In this document: positions 1 to 9,070 of the stretch, piece by piece | Layout: the number at the start of each line of letters is the position of its first letter | Position numbering within the stretch: position 1 is the first letter of the stretch | Origin: an uncultured Clostridium sp. | GTDB lineage: Bacteria; Bacillota; Clostridia; TANB77; CAG-508 | Direction of reading: 5' to 3' | DNA length: 28,415 nucleotides | Assembly (NCBI GenBank): GCA_900553015.1 | Contig: USBY01000021.1 | Span: 1 to 28,415 of the forward strand | Made by a program: the position numbers and the translations under genes | The notes under the pieces: generated by a model | Databases searched by the model: none | What the model was told of the DNA's origin: nothing | The model's input: only the letters and a program-made list of their open reading frames with translations

Positions 1-109
1 ATCCTACGAGTATTCCTGCACCTATTATTAATTTTTTATTTTTACTTTTATTAAAATTCCCGGTGCGTATTTTGTGTACATTTTTATTTTTCTCTTTTTG
101 TCTTTTCAT
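1..109 (-). CDS. Partial membrane or exported protein, N-terminus only
   Basis: An open frame begins at an ATG at 109-107 and runs off the left edge, giving 36 residues. It opens with a strongly basic stretch (MKRQKEKNKNVHKIR) followed by the start of a hydrophobic segment (LIIGAGILVG), as in a signal anchor or first membrane helix. A Shine-Dalgarno-like TAGGTG lies about 7 bases upstream, with AAGGAGAAG further up. A possible -10 (TATAAT, 147-142) lies behind it. The rest of the protein is outside the window, so no function can be assigned. The plus-strand open frames over the same bases are low-complexity and lack ribosome sites. Confidence 0.55.
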   Translation of the reverse strand, partial: MKRQKEKNKNVHKIRTGNFNKSKNKKLIIGAGILVG

Positions 110-344
110 CCGTATACACCTACTTCTCCTTATCATAACTTATTATATTAATTTTAATTTCTTATATAAAATAAGTAAACCCATTGATTTTACTAGATTT
201 GGAAGTGATGCATACACTCTTACGCTTCATAAATATTCAGTTTCTTTTCATCTTTTTTACTTTTTCTTATCTTTTTTGCTCTAAAGTTTGTATTTTTTGT
301 CATATTCTGTCCATTAGGTTTTTCCGTATATTTAACAACCTAAA

Positions 345-392
345 GCAAAACAGTGGAAAACTAATATATTTTTAATTAGTTTTCCACTGTTT
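345..392 (-). terminator. Terminator of the fruK-fruA-ptsHI operon
   Basis: A perfect 18-base-pair inverted repeat (348-365 with 375-392, 9-base loop) lies 25 bases beyond the ptsI stop codon. On the minus strand the stem is followed by TTTTG. It could also stop transcription arriving from the left on the plus strand. Confidence 0.8.
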
Positions 393-416
393 ATAAACTA
401 TATAATTTTCTTAATA

Positions 417-2117
417 TTATAAATTGTTTTTATATTCTTCAAGTCTTGCTTTTATTTCACTAGCTGATGACATTTTTAAAACCTCTTGAACTAACTTCTT
501 ACATTCTTTATGATTTAAACTTCTAATCATCTTTCTAGAATTTAATATTTTAGTAGGATTCATAGAAAATTCATCCAATCCTAATCCAACTAAAAGAGGT
601 ATAAATCTTTCATCAGCAGCTGCTTCTCCACACATTCCGCAGAATATCTTAGATTTATGAGCTCCATCAATTGCCATCTTTATTAAACGTATAACTGCTG
701 GATGAAATTTAGTATATAAATCTGATATTTTCTCATTTCCTCTTTCAACTGCAACAGTATATTGAATTAGATCATTTGTACCAATACTAAAGAAGTCACA
801 TTCTTTAGCCAATTCTTCTGCCATAATTGCAGCTGATGGAATTTCTATCATTATTCCGACTTTTACATTCTTATCAAATTTTACTTTTTCTGCCTTTAAT
901 TCTTCTTTAACTTCATTTATGATATCTTTTGCAGCTCTAATTTCATCTATTGAAGAAATCATAGGAAGCATAATTGCAAGTTTTCCGTAGTTACTTGCTC
1001 TGTACAAAGCTCTTAACTGAACCTTAAAAATTTCTGGTTCACGTAAACAAATTCTAATTGCTCTATATCCTAAAAAAGGATTGTCTTCTTTATCTAAATT
1101 CAAGTATTTTAAGTCTTTATCTCCGCCAATATCTAATGTACGAACTATAACTCTCTTACCTTCTGATTTTTCTAGTACCTCTTTATATGCTTCAAATTGT
1201 TCGTCTTCTGTTGGCATAGTATCAGAATCCATATACAAAAATTCGCTTCTAAATAGACCTACTCCCTCTGCACCATTTTCGATAACAGCATCCATATCCT
1301 TAGGAGTTCCAATATTAGCTACTACTTCTGTTTTATATCCATCCTTAGTAATACTCTTCTTATTTTTAAATTTTGCTAAACTTCCTTTTTCATCTTTTAA
1401 TTCTTTTTGAATTTCTTCTAATTTAGCAACCTCATCTTGTGAAGGATCTAAAAATATTTCTCCAGTTCCTCCATTTATTGCAATATACATGTCGTTAGCT
1501 ATGCTATCTAAAGCTCCTTTAGCACCAACTATTGCTGGAATCTCATGAGTTCTAGCCATAATTGAAACATGTGAATTCTCGCTACCATTTTCTATTATAA
1601 TTCCCGCAACAGAATTTAAATTCAATTTAGCAGTATCTGATGTAGATAAATCTTTTCCAACTAAAACAGTATTTTCTGGTAAATTACTTAAATCTAGTTC
1701 AGCTTTGTTAATAATTTTATTTACAACTCGCTTTTTCATGTCTTCTATATCAGATGCTCTTGCAGACATATATTCGTCGTCCATATTCTTAAAAACTTCT
1801 TCGACAGTTTCAAAGCCTACTTTTGCCGCATATCCTGCATTATATCCATCTTCCTGTATTAGTCTTTCTGTTTCCTCAGTTAGTGTAGGGTCCTGTAATA
1901 TCATTAAATAAGCATTCATAATATCAGCTTCTGTTCCAGAAAGTTTTTCTACAACTTTCTTAGTATCTTCTATTACATCATTTAGACATTTTTTAAAATA
2001 ATTTAATTCATTTTCTTTATTATCAACCTTGAAATCTGTAAGTTTTACTTCTTCGTTTTTTAATACTTTTGTATGTCCAATCCCAATACCCTTTGATACA
2101 CCTTTACCTTTTAACAT
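417..2117 (-). CDS. ptsI: PTS enzyme I (phosphoenolpyruvate-protein phosphotransferase)
   Basis: Enzyme I is the first general PTS protein: it autophosphorylates from phosphoenolpyruvate and passes the phosphate to HPr in the cytoplasm. At 566 residues it has the usual length. The N-terminal HPr-binding and swivelling domains include the phospho-histidine motif SHVSIMAR near residue 183. The C-terminal PEP-binding barrel carries GVGLFRSEFLYM, RTLDIGGDKDL and the CGMCGEAA signature near the end. The ATG is preceded by AGAGGAGA at good spacing, 21 bases after ptsH. It is the last gene of the fructose operon. Placing ptsI here suggests that the general PTS proteins rise with fructose supply (inference). 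Confidence 0.97.
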   Translation of the reverse strand: MLKGKGVSKGIGIGHTKVLKNEEVKLTDFKVDNKENELNYFKKCLNDVIEDTKKVVEKLSGTEADIMNAYLMILQDPTLTEETERLIQEDGYNAGYAAKVGFETVEEVFKNMDDEYMSARASDIEDMKKRVVNKIINKAELDLSNLPENTVLVGKDLSTSDTAKLNLNSVAGIIIENGSENSHVSIMARTHEIPAIVGAKGALDSIANDMYIAINGGTGEIFLDPSQDEVAKLEEIQKELKDEKGSLAKFKNKKSITKDGYKTEVVANIGTPKDMDAVIENGAEGVGLFRSEFLYMDSDTMPTEDEQFEAYKEVLEKSEGKRVIVRTLDIGGDKDLKYLNLDKEDNPFLGYRAIRICLREPEIFKVQLRALYRASNYGKLAIMLPMISSIDEIRAAKDIINEVKEELKAEKVKFDKNVKVGIMIEIPSAAIMAEELAKECDFFSIGTNDLIQYTVAVERGNEKISDLYTKFHPAVIRLIKMAIDGAHKSKIFCGMCGEAAADERFIPLLVGLGLDEFSMNPTKILNSRKMIRSLNHKECKKLVQEVLKMSSASEIKARLEEYKNNL

Positions 2118-2138
2118 ATTTATCTCCTCTTTTGTTTA

Positions 2139-2402
2139 TTATTCTCCAAAATTGTTTTTAAAAGCTTCTTCAATTTCTTTCATTGCTTCTTCTTCTTTTT
2201 CTCCATCACATTGTACTTCAACGTCTGTTTTTTGTTTTATTCCTGCAGACATAATCATTAATGGAGATTTTGCATTTACAGTCTTACCATTAGCTATTAG
2301 TTTTATATCACATGGATATTTCATAGCTATTTTTGCAAGTTCTGTAGCAGGTCTTGCATGTAAACCTGTTTCACTTTCTAATGTAAAAGTTTTACTTAGC
2401 AT
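2139..2402 (-). CDS. ptsH: PTS phosphocarrier protein HPr
   Basis: HPr relays phosphate from enzyme I to sugar-specific enzymes II. The 87-residue protein has the active-site His15 in TGLHARPAT. It also has Ser46 (in NAKSPLM), the position phosphorylated by HPr kinase in Bacillota for catabolite control. Its ATG overlaps the fruA end by 11 bases, and its ribosome site AAAGGAGATG lies inside fruA, so translation is probably coupled. Enzyme I follows 21 bases later. Confidence 0.97.
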   Translation of the reverse strand: MLSKTFTLESETGLHARPATELAKIAMKYPCDIKLIANGKTVNAKSPLMIMSAGIKQKTDVEVQCDGEKEEEAMKEIEEAFKNNFGE

Positions 2403-4323
2403 TTTTTACTTCATCTCCTTTACTCCAAACATTTTTCTTTAATGCTGCTAATATAAACATTGCAACTAAAGATCCTACAACTATTGATAGTAAATATAGT
2501 GCTGCATTTCCTACAACTGGTAGAACGAATATACCACCATGTGGAGCCATTAATGTACAGTTAAATAACATTGATAAAGATCCTGCAACTGCTGAACCAA
2601 TTACGCAAGAAACAATTACACGAATTGGGTCTGCTGATGCAAATGGTATTGCTCCTTCTGAAATAAATGAGAATCCCATAATATAATTTAATAAAGCAGA
2701 TTGTCTATCTTTCTTTGGTAATTTTTTAGGGAAGAATGTTGCAAGTAATGCAATTGCAAGTGGTGCTACCATACCACCAGCCATAACTGCAGCCATTATA
2801 TCATAATGTCCTTCTGCAAGCATTCCTGTTCCAAATGTATATGATGCTTTGTTAACTGGTCCTCCTAAGTCAACAGACATCATTCCTCCTAAAATAGCTC
2901 CTAATATTATTTTATTTGCTCCTTGCATTGATGATAAGAAATTATTTAATGCGGTATTAATTGCTCCAACTATTGGGTTAATAGCTAGCATTATTAATCC
3001 TATTAAAAGAATACCACCAACAGGATAAATTAATATTGGTTTTACACTCTCTAGGCTTTTTGGTAAGAATGAAAATACTTTTCTTAATAAAAGAACCACA
3101 TATCCACCAATAAATCCTGCAATTAATGCACCTAAAAAACCAGAGCTTACTAATGTTATATCTGGATTTGTTAAAGATGCAAATGTTGTTCCTGCTTTTG
3201 CAACAGCTCCTCCTACGAAGCCTACTGCTAAGCCAGGTCTATCTGCTATACTCATTGCTATATATCCAGATAAAATACATAGCATAAAGTCAAATGCCAT
3301 ATCACCAATTGTCTTAAAGAATGATGCTATTGGTGTGTTTTTACCAAAGTTTGCTGGATTTAAAGAATAGTCATCTAATAAAAATGCTATTGCTATTAAA
3401 ATACCTCCACCAACAACAAATGGTAACATGTGTGTTACACCATTCATTAAATGTCTATATATTCTGCTTCCTACACCATCTGAATTTTCATATTCAGAAT
3501 CGTCTTTTCCATTTCCTTGGTACACTGGAATATTTTTATCTGTTAAAGCCTTTTCTATTAATTCTTTTGGTTTATGAATTCCATCCGCAACTTTTGCCTT
3601 AAGTATTTTCTTTCCTTTAAATCTTGATAAATCAATATCTATATCTGCTGCAATTATTATTGCTTTTGCATTTTTTATTTCTTCTTTTGTTAATTTATTT
3701 TTAACACCAGATTGTCCTTGTGTTTCTATCTTAACAAGATGTCCTACTTCTTTACCTGCAGCTTCTAGAGCTTCTGCAGCCATATAAGTATGTGCAATTC
3801 CTGTAGGGCAAGCTGTTATTCCTAATATTTCATAACCTTGCTCTTGTTTTGTTTCTTCTTTAAATTTCTCATTTTCTGTCTCATTTATTATATTTAAAAA
3901 TTCTGCTTTGCTTTTAGCTGAAATTAATTTATTTTTAAATTCTGTATCCATTAACATTGTAGATAATCTACTTAATACATCTAGATGTACATTATCACTA
4001 GTATTTGGAGCAGCTATCATAAATAATAGATTAACTGGCTTACCATCTAATGCATCATATTCAACTCCATTTGGCACTACCATTGCTACTAAGCCTGGCT
4101 CAGTTACACAATCACCTTTACCATGTGGAATTGCAATTCCTTCTCCAACACCAGTACTTCCTTCTTCTTCTCTTTTTAATACAAGTTCTTTGTATGCATT
4201 TAAATCAGTAATTCTTCCTGTTTTTAGCATTAAATTTGTCATTTTGTTAATTATGTCATTTTTATCTTTCGCTGTTACATTAAGCTCAATTCCATCTTTG
4301 CTTAATAAATCTGTAATTCTCAT
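2392..4323 (-). CDS. fruA: PTS fructose transporter subunit IIABC
   Basis: This fructose permease phosphorylates its sugar at C1 during uptake. The 643 residues show all three domains fused in the order IIA-IIB-IIC. IIA has the phospho-histidine around His67 (GIAIPHGKG). IIB has the phospho-cysteine around Cys172 (ITACPTGIAHTYMAAEAL). IIC spans roughly residues 290-640 with many membrane helices, starting at RIYRHLMNGVTHMLPFVVGGG. The ATG has AAAGGAGGAAG upstream, 16 bases after fruK. Its end overlaps ptsH. The fruK neighbour and the domain order support fructose rather than mannitol or mannose as substrate. Confidence 0.95.
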   Translation of the reverse strand: MRITDLLSKDGIELNVTAKDKNDIINKMTNLMLKTGRITDLNAYKELVLKREEEGSTGVGEGIAIPHGKGDCVTEPGLVAMVVPNGVEYDALDGKPVNLLFMIAAPNTSDNVHLDVLSRLSTMLMDTEFKNKLISAKSKAEFLNIINETENEKFKEETKQEQGYEILGITACPTGIAHTYMAAEALEAAGKEVGHLVKIETQGQSGVKNKLTKEEIKNAKAIIIAADIDIDLSRFKGKKILKAKVADGIHKPKELIEKALTDKNIPVYQGNGKDDSEYENSDGVGSRIYRHLMNGVTHMLPFVVGGGILIAIAFLLDDYSLNPANFGKNTPIASFFKTIGDMAFDFMLCILSGYIAMSIADRPGLAVGFVGGAVAKAGTTFASLTNPDITLVSSGFLGALIAGFIGGYVVLLLRKVFSFLPKSLESVKPILIYPVGGILLIGLIMLAINPIVGAINTALNNFLSSMQGANKIILGAILGGMMSVDLGGPVNKASYTFGTGMLAEGHYDIMAAVMAGGMVAPLAIALLATFFPKKLPKKDRQSALLNYIMGFSFISEGAIPFASADPIRVIVSCVIGSAVAGSLSMLFNCTLMAPHGGIFVLPVVGNAALYLLSIVVGSLVAMFILAALKKNVWSKGDEVKNAK

Positions 4324-4338
4324 TTTCTTCCTCCTTTG

Positions 4339-5241
4339 TTAAATATTATTAAATAAATTGTATACTTCTTCTTTAGTTGCTAAATATTTTGATAAAGCAC
4401 TAGCTGATCCTGCTGATACGCCCATTTTTAAGGCATCATTGTAATTATTATATTTTAAAAATCCGGCTATAAATCCTGCTACCATAGAATCTCCCGAACC
4501 AACTGTATTTACTCTTTTTCCTTCTGGAGATTTTAGAAAGTATTCTTGGCCTGCTTCATCAATTAATGCCGCACCAGTTTTTCCCATTGAAACTAGTACA
4601 TTTTTCGCTCCCATTTCTTTTAATTTTTTACCATATACATAGGCATCTTCTTTAGTATGTATTTCTACACCAAAAATTTCTCCTAATTCTTCATTATTAG
4701 GTTTAATTAAAAATGGATTGTATTTTAAAGCTTGTACTAATAAGTTTTTGGTTGCATCTACAACTATTTTTACATTTTGTTTTTTTACAATGCTACATAT
4801 TTTTTCATATATATCATCTTTAATTGAGTTTGGTATGCTACCAGATAAAACCAAATAGTCATTCTCGTTTAAAGTTTTTAATTTCTCTAATAACTCTAAA
4901 ATCCTATTTTCACTTATCTTTGGTCCATTAGTATTTATTGCTGTCTCTTCTTCTCCTGAAATTTTTACATTTATTCTTGAATTTCCTTCTCCTAAATCTA
5001 TAAAATCGGTCTTTACATTCATATTCCTTAATAATCTTTCTATTTCTGCTCCTACAAAACCTGCTTTATAACCTAATGCTATATTTTCAACCTCTAAGTT
5101 AGTTAATACTGTAGAAACATTTATCCCTTTTCCTCCTGGAAGTATTAATTCCGTTTTAGACTTTTGTATCTTTCCAATTTCCAATTTATCTAGTTCTAAA
5201 ATGTAGTCTAGTGCTGGGTTAAATGTAACTGTATAAATCAT
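4339..5241 (-). CDS. fruK: 1-phosphofructokinase
   Basis: FruK phosphorylates fructose-1-phosphate to fructose-1,6-bisphosphate in the cytoplasm, completing the pathway begun by FruA. The 300-residue protein is a PfkB/ribokinase-family enzyme. It has the N-terminal TFNPALDY signature, the sugar-binding PGGKGINVS, and the C-terminal VGSGDSMVAGF with the catalytic Asp and anion hole. It starts at an ATG behind TAGGAGGGGAG. It is first in the operon, and no FruR/DeoR-type regulator gene is next to it here, unlike many Bacillota fru operons. Tagatose-6-phosphate kinase is a close relative, but the fusion partner fruA makes FruK the better call. Confidence 0.93.
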   Translation of the reverse strand: MIYTVTFNPALDYILELDKLEIGKIQKSKTELILPGGKGINVSTVLTNLEVENIALGYKAGFVGAEIERLLRNMNVKTDFIDLGEGNSRINVKISGEEETAINTNGPKISENRILELLEKLKTLNENDYLVLSGSIPNSIKDDIYEKICSIVKKQNVKIVVDATKNLLVQALKYNPFLIKPNNEELGEIFGVEIHTKEDAYVYGKKLKEMGAKNVLVSMGKTGAALIDEAGQEYFLKSPEGKRVNTVGSGDSMVAGFIAGFLKYNNYNDALKMGVSAGSASALSKYLATKEEVYNLFNNI

Positions 5242-5278
5242 TTTCTCCCCTCCTATCTTTTGTTAAATTTTCATGGTA

Positions 5279-5307
5279 ATTCTATCATATATCATTATTA
5301 TTTACAA
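5279..5307 (-). promoter_or_regulatory. Promoter of the fruK operon
   Basis: On the minus strand, TTGTAA (5307-5302) and TAGAAT (5284-5279) are separated by exactly 17 bases, about 38 bases upstream of the fruK ATG. This fits a housekeeping sigma promoter. No clear operator palindrome or catabolite (cre) site was recognised around it. Confidence 0.55.
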
Positions 5308-5325
5308 TTATTATATTTTTTATTA

Positions 5326-5354
5326 TTGACAAGGCTAACATTTTTTATTATAAT
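5326..5354 (+). promoter_or_regulatory. Consensus promoter of the exported-protein cluster
   Basis: TTGACA (5326-5331) and TATAAT (5349-5354) with a 17-base spacer match the housekeeping consensus perfectly. The start codon at 5391 follows with AGGAG upstream. It diverges from the fruK promoter about 20 bases away, so the two may influence each other. Confidence 0.8.
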
Positions 5355-5390
5355 TTTTTTACTTAATTCAAGCATTTTTTAGGAGATTTC

Positions 5391-5808
5391 ATGAAAAAAT
5401 TTTTATTATTTTTTATTTTATTCGTAGTTTTAATATTTTACATTTATCATTTTACTTTATCTAAAACTTCTATAAATATTAACTTAGTTTCAACTGCTAA
5501 TCCAAATAGTCTATATAATTATAAACTTATACCGCGGTTCATATGGTTTCTTTTCTTTAATAGTTAAATCCACTAAAAATATTAATTTTAAAATTCTAAG
5601 TTCAGATTCTAATATTCCAGAAAATTTAAATATTTATATTAATAATTCACCTGTGGATATTTCTCAAAACAGCTCATGTTTATACACAGCTAATACAAAT
5701 ATTGTGGATATTATATCTTTTTTCTGGGAATGGCCATTTAATAATGCAGATATTTTTTATAATTCTAGCCTATCTTTAAATCTTCAAATACTCTTCGAAA
5801 GGAATTAG
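5391..5808 (+). pseudogene. Frameshifted gene for a small exported protein
   Basis: An ATG at 5391 with AGGAG 5 bases upstream opens a frame of 58 codons that stops at 5565-5567. The protein begins MKKFLLFFILFVVLIFYIYHF, a signal peptide or anchor. The next frame, open from about 5488 and ending at the TAG at 5806-5808, continues with about 90 sensible residues including SFFWEWPFNNADIF. One extra base, probably in 5509-5540 (for example near CCGCGG), would explain the split. Tryptophan-proline motifs of this kind recall TasA/camelysin-type surface proteins, but that is only a resemblance. Its first 20 bases nearly match the start of the next gene, suggesting duplication. It is either a true pseudogene or a base-calling error. 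Confidence 0.6.
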
Positions 5809-5810
5809 TC

Positions 5811-6266
5811 TTGAAAAAATTTTTATTTTTATTTGTTTTAGTTTTTTCTTTAATTTCAGTAATTATTCATAATAATTACTCTATTAATCAAAATATATAT
5901 ATTTATTCTAATATTGCCGAACCTATTTTTAATGTTACGTTTAATGAACCAATGGAGTTAGACAATATTAATACTGTTGCTCAATATTCTTTTAAGATAT
6001 CTAATTTTAAAGATAATATTATTTCTGATATTCCATTTTATTATTACTTTTATTTAGAAAATCTAACTCCTGATTTTTCTATATCATGTTATATGGATAA
6101 TACAGAAATTATCTTATCAAATTTTATGTCAGAAAAATATTTATTAAATAATTTAACGAAAGAAGAACATATTTTTACTATAATCATTAACTATACTGGT
6201 AATTTTACTACTTCAATATTAACTAACTTTAAATTAAAACTTATTTATGAACAGTGTAATCATTAA
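5811..6266 (+). CDS. Small exported protein, possibly TasA/camelysin-like
   Basis: A 151-residue protein with an N-terminal signal peptide (MKKFLFLFVLVFSLISVIIH) and otherwise hydrophilic, Asn-rich sequence without further membrane helices. It starts at TTG 5811, with AAAGGA 7-8 bases upstream, 2 bases after the broken gene. The segment around residues 57-85 (YSFKISNFKDN...SDIPFYYYFYLEN) recalls the beta-sandwich pattern of SipW-processed TasA/camelysin-like proteins. I did not find a SipW-type peptidase in the window. The family assignment is inference at low to moderate confidence; export is much safer. Confidence 0.6.
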   Translation: MKKFLFLFVLVFSLISVIIHNNYSINQNIYIYSNIAEPIFNVTFNEPMELDNINTVAQYSFKISNFKDNIISDIPFYYYFYLENLTPDFSISCYMDNTEIILSNFMSEKYLLNNLTKEEHIFTIIINYTGNFTTSILTNFKLKLIYEQCNH

Positions 6267-6287
6267 ATATTAATAAAAGGAGTTTTT

Positions 6288-6566
6288 ATGAAAAAAGTTA
6301 TTTTTTTTATTTTATTTTTCATATCATTTAATTCAATTAATTCTATTGCTAAATATTCTAATATTGTTGAATATAATTTTTTAACTGTAAATATTTTATT
6401 AGTAGAAAATATTTATCAAAATTCCAATTCATATACTAAAAATTCTTCTTCTAAATCACTTTCTAATAAGTATAATCTTCCTAATACTCATACGGTAAAT
6501 ACATATATTAATTCAGATGTATTTATTGATACAAACACAAATATACAAATTCAAATCACAAAATAA
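6288..6566 (+). CDS. Short exported Ser/Asn-rich protein, unknown function
   Basis: A 92-residue protein starting at an ATG behind AAAGGAG, 21 bases after the previous gene. It has a signal peptide (MKKVIFFILFFISFNSINSIA) with a likely cut near Ala21, then a Ser, Asn and Thr-rich tail with no recognisable motif. Because of its position it is probably co-expressed with the preceding exported protein and with lemA. Mature length would be only about 70 residues. Confidence 0.55.
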   Translation: MKKVIFFILFFISFNSINSIAKYSNIVEYNFLTVNILLVENIYQNSNSYTKNSSSKSLSNKYNLPNTHTVNTYINSDVFIDTNTNIQIQITK

Positions 6567-6634
6567 TTTTTGATTTTTTATTGCTGTTTACCTCACTTAA
6601 TGTCATAATATATATGAAAATAGGAGGTGATATT

Positions 6635-7189
6635 TTGTATATCTACATTATTATAGGAATTATAGTAATACTTTTAATATATATCTTAATAACTTATAAT
6701 TCTTTTATTAATTCAAGAAATTTAGTTAAAGAAGCTTTTTCTACAATGGATATCTATCTAAAAAAAAGATGGGATCTTATTCCTAATTTAATAGAAGTTG
6801 TAAAAGGATATTCAAAATATGAAAATGAAACTCTAACTAAAATTACTTCTTTAAGAAGCTCTAGTTATGATGAGTTAACTATGGATAATAAAATTAATAT
6901 AAATGAAGAATTGTCTAAATGTTTATCAAATATCTTTGCAGTTTCAGAAAACTATCCAGAATTAAAAGCAAATGAATTATATGCTAATTTAAGTAATAAT
7001 TTAATAAGTATAGAAGATGAAATTGCAAATAGTAGAAAATATTATAATGGTACTGTGCGAAATTTTAATAATAAAATTCAAATGTTTCCAAATAATATTC
7101 TTGCTAAACTATTCAGCTTCAAAGAATTTAAAATGTTTGAGGCAAATGCAGAAGAAAAAAATAATATTGGGGTGAATTTAAATGACTAA
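6635..7189 (+). CDS. lemA: LemA family membrane protein
   Basis: LemA-family proteins have one N-terminal helix (external N-terminus in the family) followed by a helical bundle; their role is unclear. Here a helix spans about residues 4-21, followed by the family core near residues 36-56 (STMDIYLKKRWDLIPNLIEVV) and helical sequence to the end. The start is TTG 6635, directly behind AGGAGGTGAT, giving 184 residues. A longer frame reaches 6581 but has no ribosome site there. The end overlaps the next gene by 8 bases. LemA next to a DUF2207 or TPM-domain protein is a recurrent pairing, suggesting a joint envelope function (inference). Confidence 0.9.
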   Translation: MYIYIIIGIIVILLIYILITYNSFINSRNLVKEAFSTMDIYLKKRWDLIPNLIEVVKGYSKYENETLTKITSLRSSSYDELTMDNKININEELSKCLSNIFAVSENYPELKANELYANLSNNLISIEDEIANSRKYYNGTVRNFNNKIQMFPNNILAKLFSFKEFKMFEANAEEKNNIGVNLND

Positions 7190-9041
7190 AAAGCTTATTG
7201 GAGTTATTCTTTTTATTTTATCATTTATATTAATTTCTTTTTTACCTAATAATTCATATGCTGTTACAGATTATGTAATAAATTCTTATGATATTGACGT
7301 AAAAGTAAATGAAAATAATACATTTGATATTACAGAAACAATTACCGCTAATTTTTATATGAGGAAACATGGAATAATTAGAACTATTCCTTTAAAAAAT
7401 ACTATTGAAAGATTAGATGGTTCTAAATCTACTAATCGTGTAAAAATTACAAACTTACAAGTAAATAATAAATATTCAAAAAGTAATAGTAATGGTAATC
7501 TAGCTATAAAAATAGGAAATCAAGATACTTATGTAACTGGACTACAAAAATATATAATTAAATATACATATGATATAGGCGCTGATCCTGTAAAGGATGC
7601 TGATGAATTTTATTATAATTTAATTGGAAATGAATGGGATACAAGTATTTCTAATATTAGTTTTTCTATCACAATGCCAAAAGAATTTGATGCTTCATCA
7701 TTGGGATTTTCTTCTGGTAGATATGGATATACCGATAATAACAGTGTTTCTTATTCTGTAAATGGTAATACAATCAGTGGTATTTATACAGATACATTAC
7801 CTGCAGGAAATGGCCTTACTATTAGACTTACTTTACCTGACAACTACTTTGTTGGAGCTCATGATAATAAAACAGATTATTATATAATTATAGGTATATG
7901 TTTATTTATCGTATTTATTGCATTTGTTCTATGGTTATTATTTGGTAGAGATAAACCTGTTATAGAAACTGTAGAGTTTTATCCTCCAGGCGGTTATAAT
8001 TCAGCTGAACTTGCGTTTTTATATAAAGGCGAAACAGATGATAAAGCTATAGTTTCACTATTAATTTATCTAGCAAGTAAAGGCTATTTAAAAATTGAAG
8101 AAATCGAAAATAAAGCATTATTTGCAAGTACAAAAGATTTTATAATATATAAATTGAAAGAATACGATGGAACAAATGAAATAGAAAAACTTTTCTTTAA
8201 CGGTCTATTTAGAACAAGATCTGCTGTTACATCTTCAGATTTAACTAATCGTTTTTATATAACAGTAAATCGTATAAAGAAACTTTTAAATAAGAAAGAA
8301 AATAAAACCAAGATTTTTGATAAAAAATCTTTAAGCTTAAAAAAACTTATTATTCCAATGATGCTTATAATATTTGTTTTAATAACTGCAAAATCTTTCT
8401 ATGATGCAGGAATGTTAAGTGAGCTTCCTGTTGCTCTAATATTCCCAGGAATTGGTTTTTCACTTATGATATCAATATTAACATCAAGTGGTCCTATATC
8501 AACAAAGATATTTATCGTTATTTGGGGATTATTATTTGGTGGTATACCTACTTTTTTAATCATACTGCCGGTTATATTTTCAAATTCAATATCTGCTATT
8601 ACATATCTTATAGGAATCTTATGCATAATAGTTCTTTATGTATTTAGAAAAATTATATTAAAAAGGACTCCTTTTGGTTTAGAAATTTTAGGAAAAATTA
8701 AAGGATTTAAACGTTTCTTAGAAACTGCTGAAAAGGATCAACTAGAAGCAATGGTTGAAAAGGAACCAGAATATTTCTATAATATCTTACCTTATACTTA
8801 TGCTTTAGGTGTATCAGATAAATGGGTAGAACAATTTGAAAATATTGCAGTTGAACCACCATCATGGTATTATTCTAGTACTGCATTTTCAGTTCACTCT
8901 TTTGGTACTTTTATGAATAGTACAATGACTAGTGTAAATACTTCTATGACATCTAGACCTTCAAGCTCTAGTTCTGGCGGCTCTTCTGGAGGAGGCTTTT
9001 CTGGTGGAGGTTCCGGAGGCGGAGGCGGAAGTTCTTGGTAA
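7182..9041 (+). CDS. DUF2207 domain membrane protein with Gly-rich tail
   Basis: The 619-residue protein starts with a signal peptide (cut probably after NNSYA, about residue 27). An extracellular DUF2207-type domain to about residue 230 includes DVKVNENNTFDITETI. A membrane helix follows near 234-256, then a cytoplasmic stretch with EFYPPGGYNSAELAFLYKG, more helices around 390-490, and a C-terminal tail of Ser and Gly ending GGGGGSSW. That tail is typical of this family and of LemA-linked proteins. The ATG has GGGGTGAA upstream and overlaps the lemA stop. Function is not established; the membrane topology and family are clear. Confidence 0.87.
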   Translation: MTKKLIGVILFILSFILISFLPNNSYAVTDYVINSYDIDVKVNENNTFDITETITANFYMRKHGIIRTIPLKNTIERLDGSKSTNRVKITNLQVNNKYSKSNSNGNLAIKIGNQDTYVTGLQKYIIKYTYDIGADPVKDADEFYYNLIGNEWDTSISNISFSITMPKEFDASSLGFSSGRYGYTDNNSVSYSVNGNTISGIYTDTLPAGNGLTIRLTLPDNYFVGAHDNKTDYYIIIGICLFIVFIAFVLWLLFGRDKPVIETVEFYPPGGYNSAELAFLYKGETDDKAIVSLLIYLASKGYLKIEEIENKALFASTKDFIIYKLKEYDGTNEIEKLFFNGLFRTRSAVTSSDLTNRFYITVNRIKKLLNKKENKTKIFDKKSLSLKKLIIPMMLIIFVLITAKSFYDAGMLSELPVALIFPGIGFSLMISILTSSGPISTKIFIVIWGLLFGGIPTFLIILPVIFSNSISAITYLIGILCIIVLYVFRKIILKRTPFGLEILGKIKGFKRFLETAEKDQLEAMVEKEPEYFYNILPYTYALGVSDKWVEQFENIAVEPPSWYYSSTAFSVHSFGTFMNSTMTSVNTSMTSRPSSSSSGGSSGGGFSGGGSGGGGGSSW

Positions 9042-9070
9042 TATAATTGGATATAGGGCTTTTGTGATCC

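Noticed and set aside
63..375. Two overlapping plus-strand open frames at the left edge (73 and 63 codons)
   Set aside because: Phe/Leu-rich low-complexity translation, no ribosome sites, and they overlap the better supported minus-strand start at 109 and the ptsI terminator.
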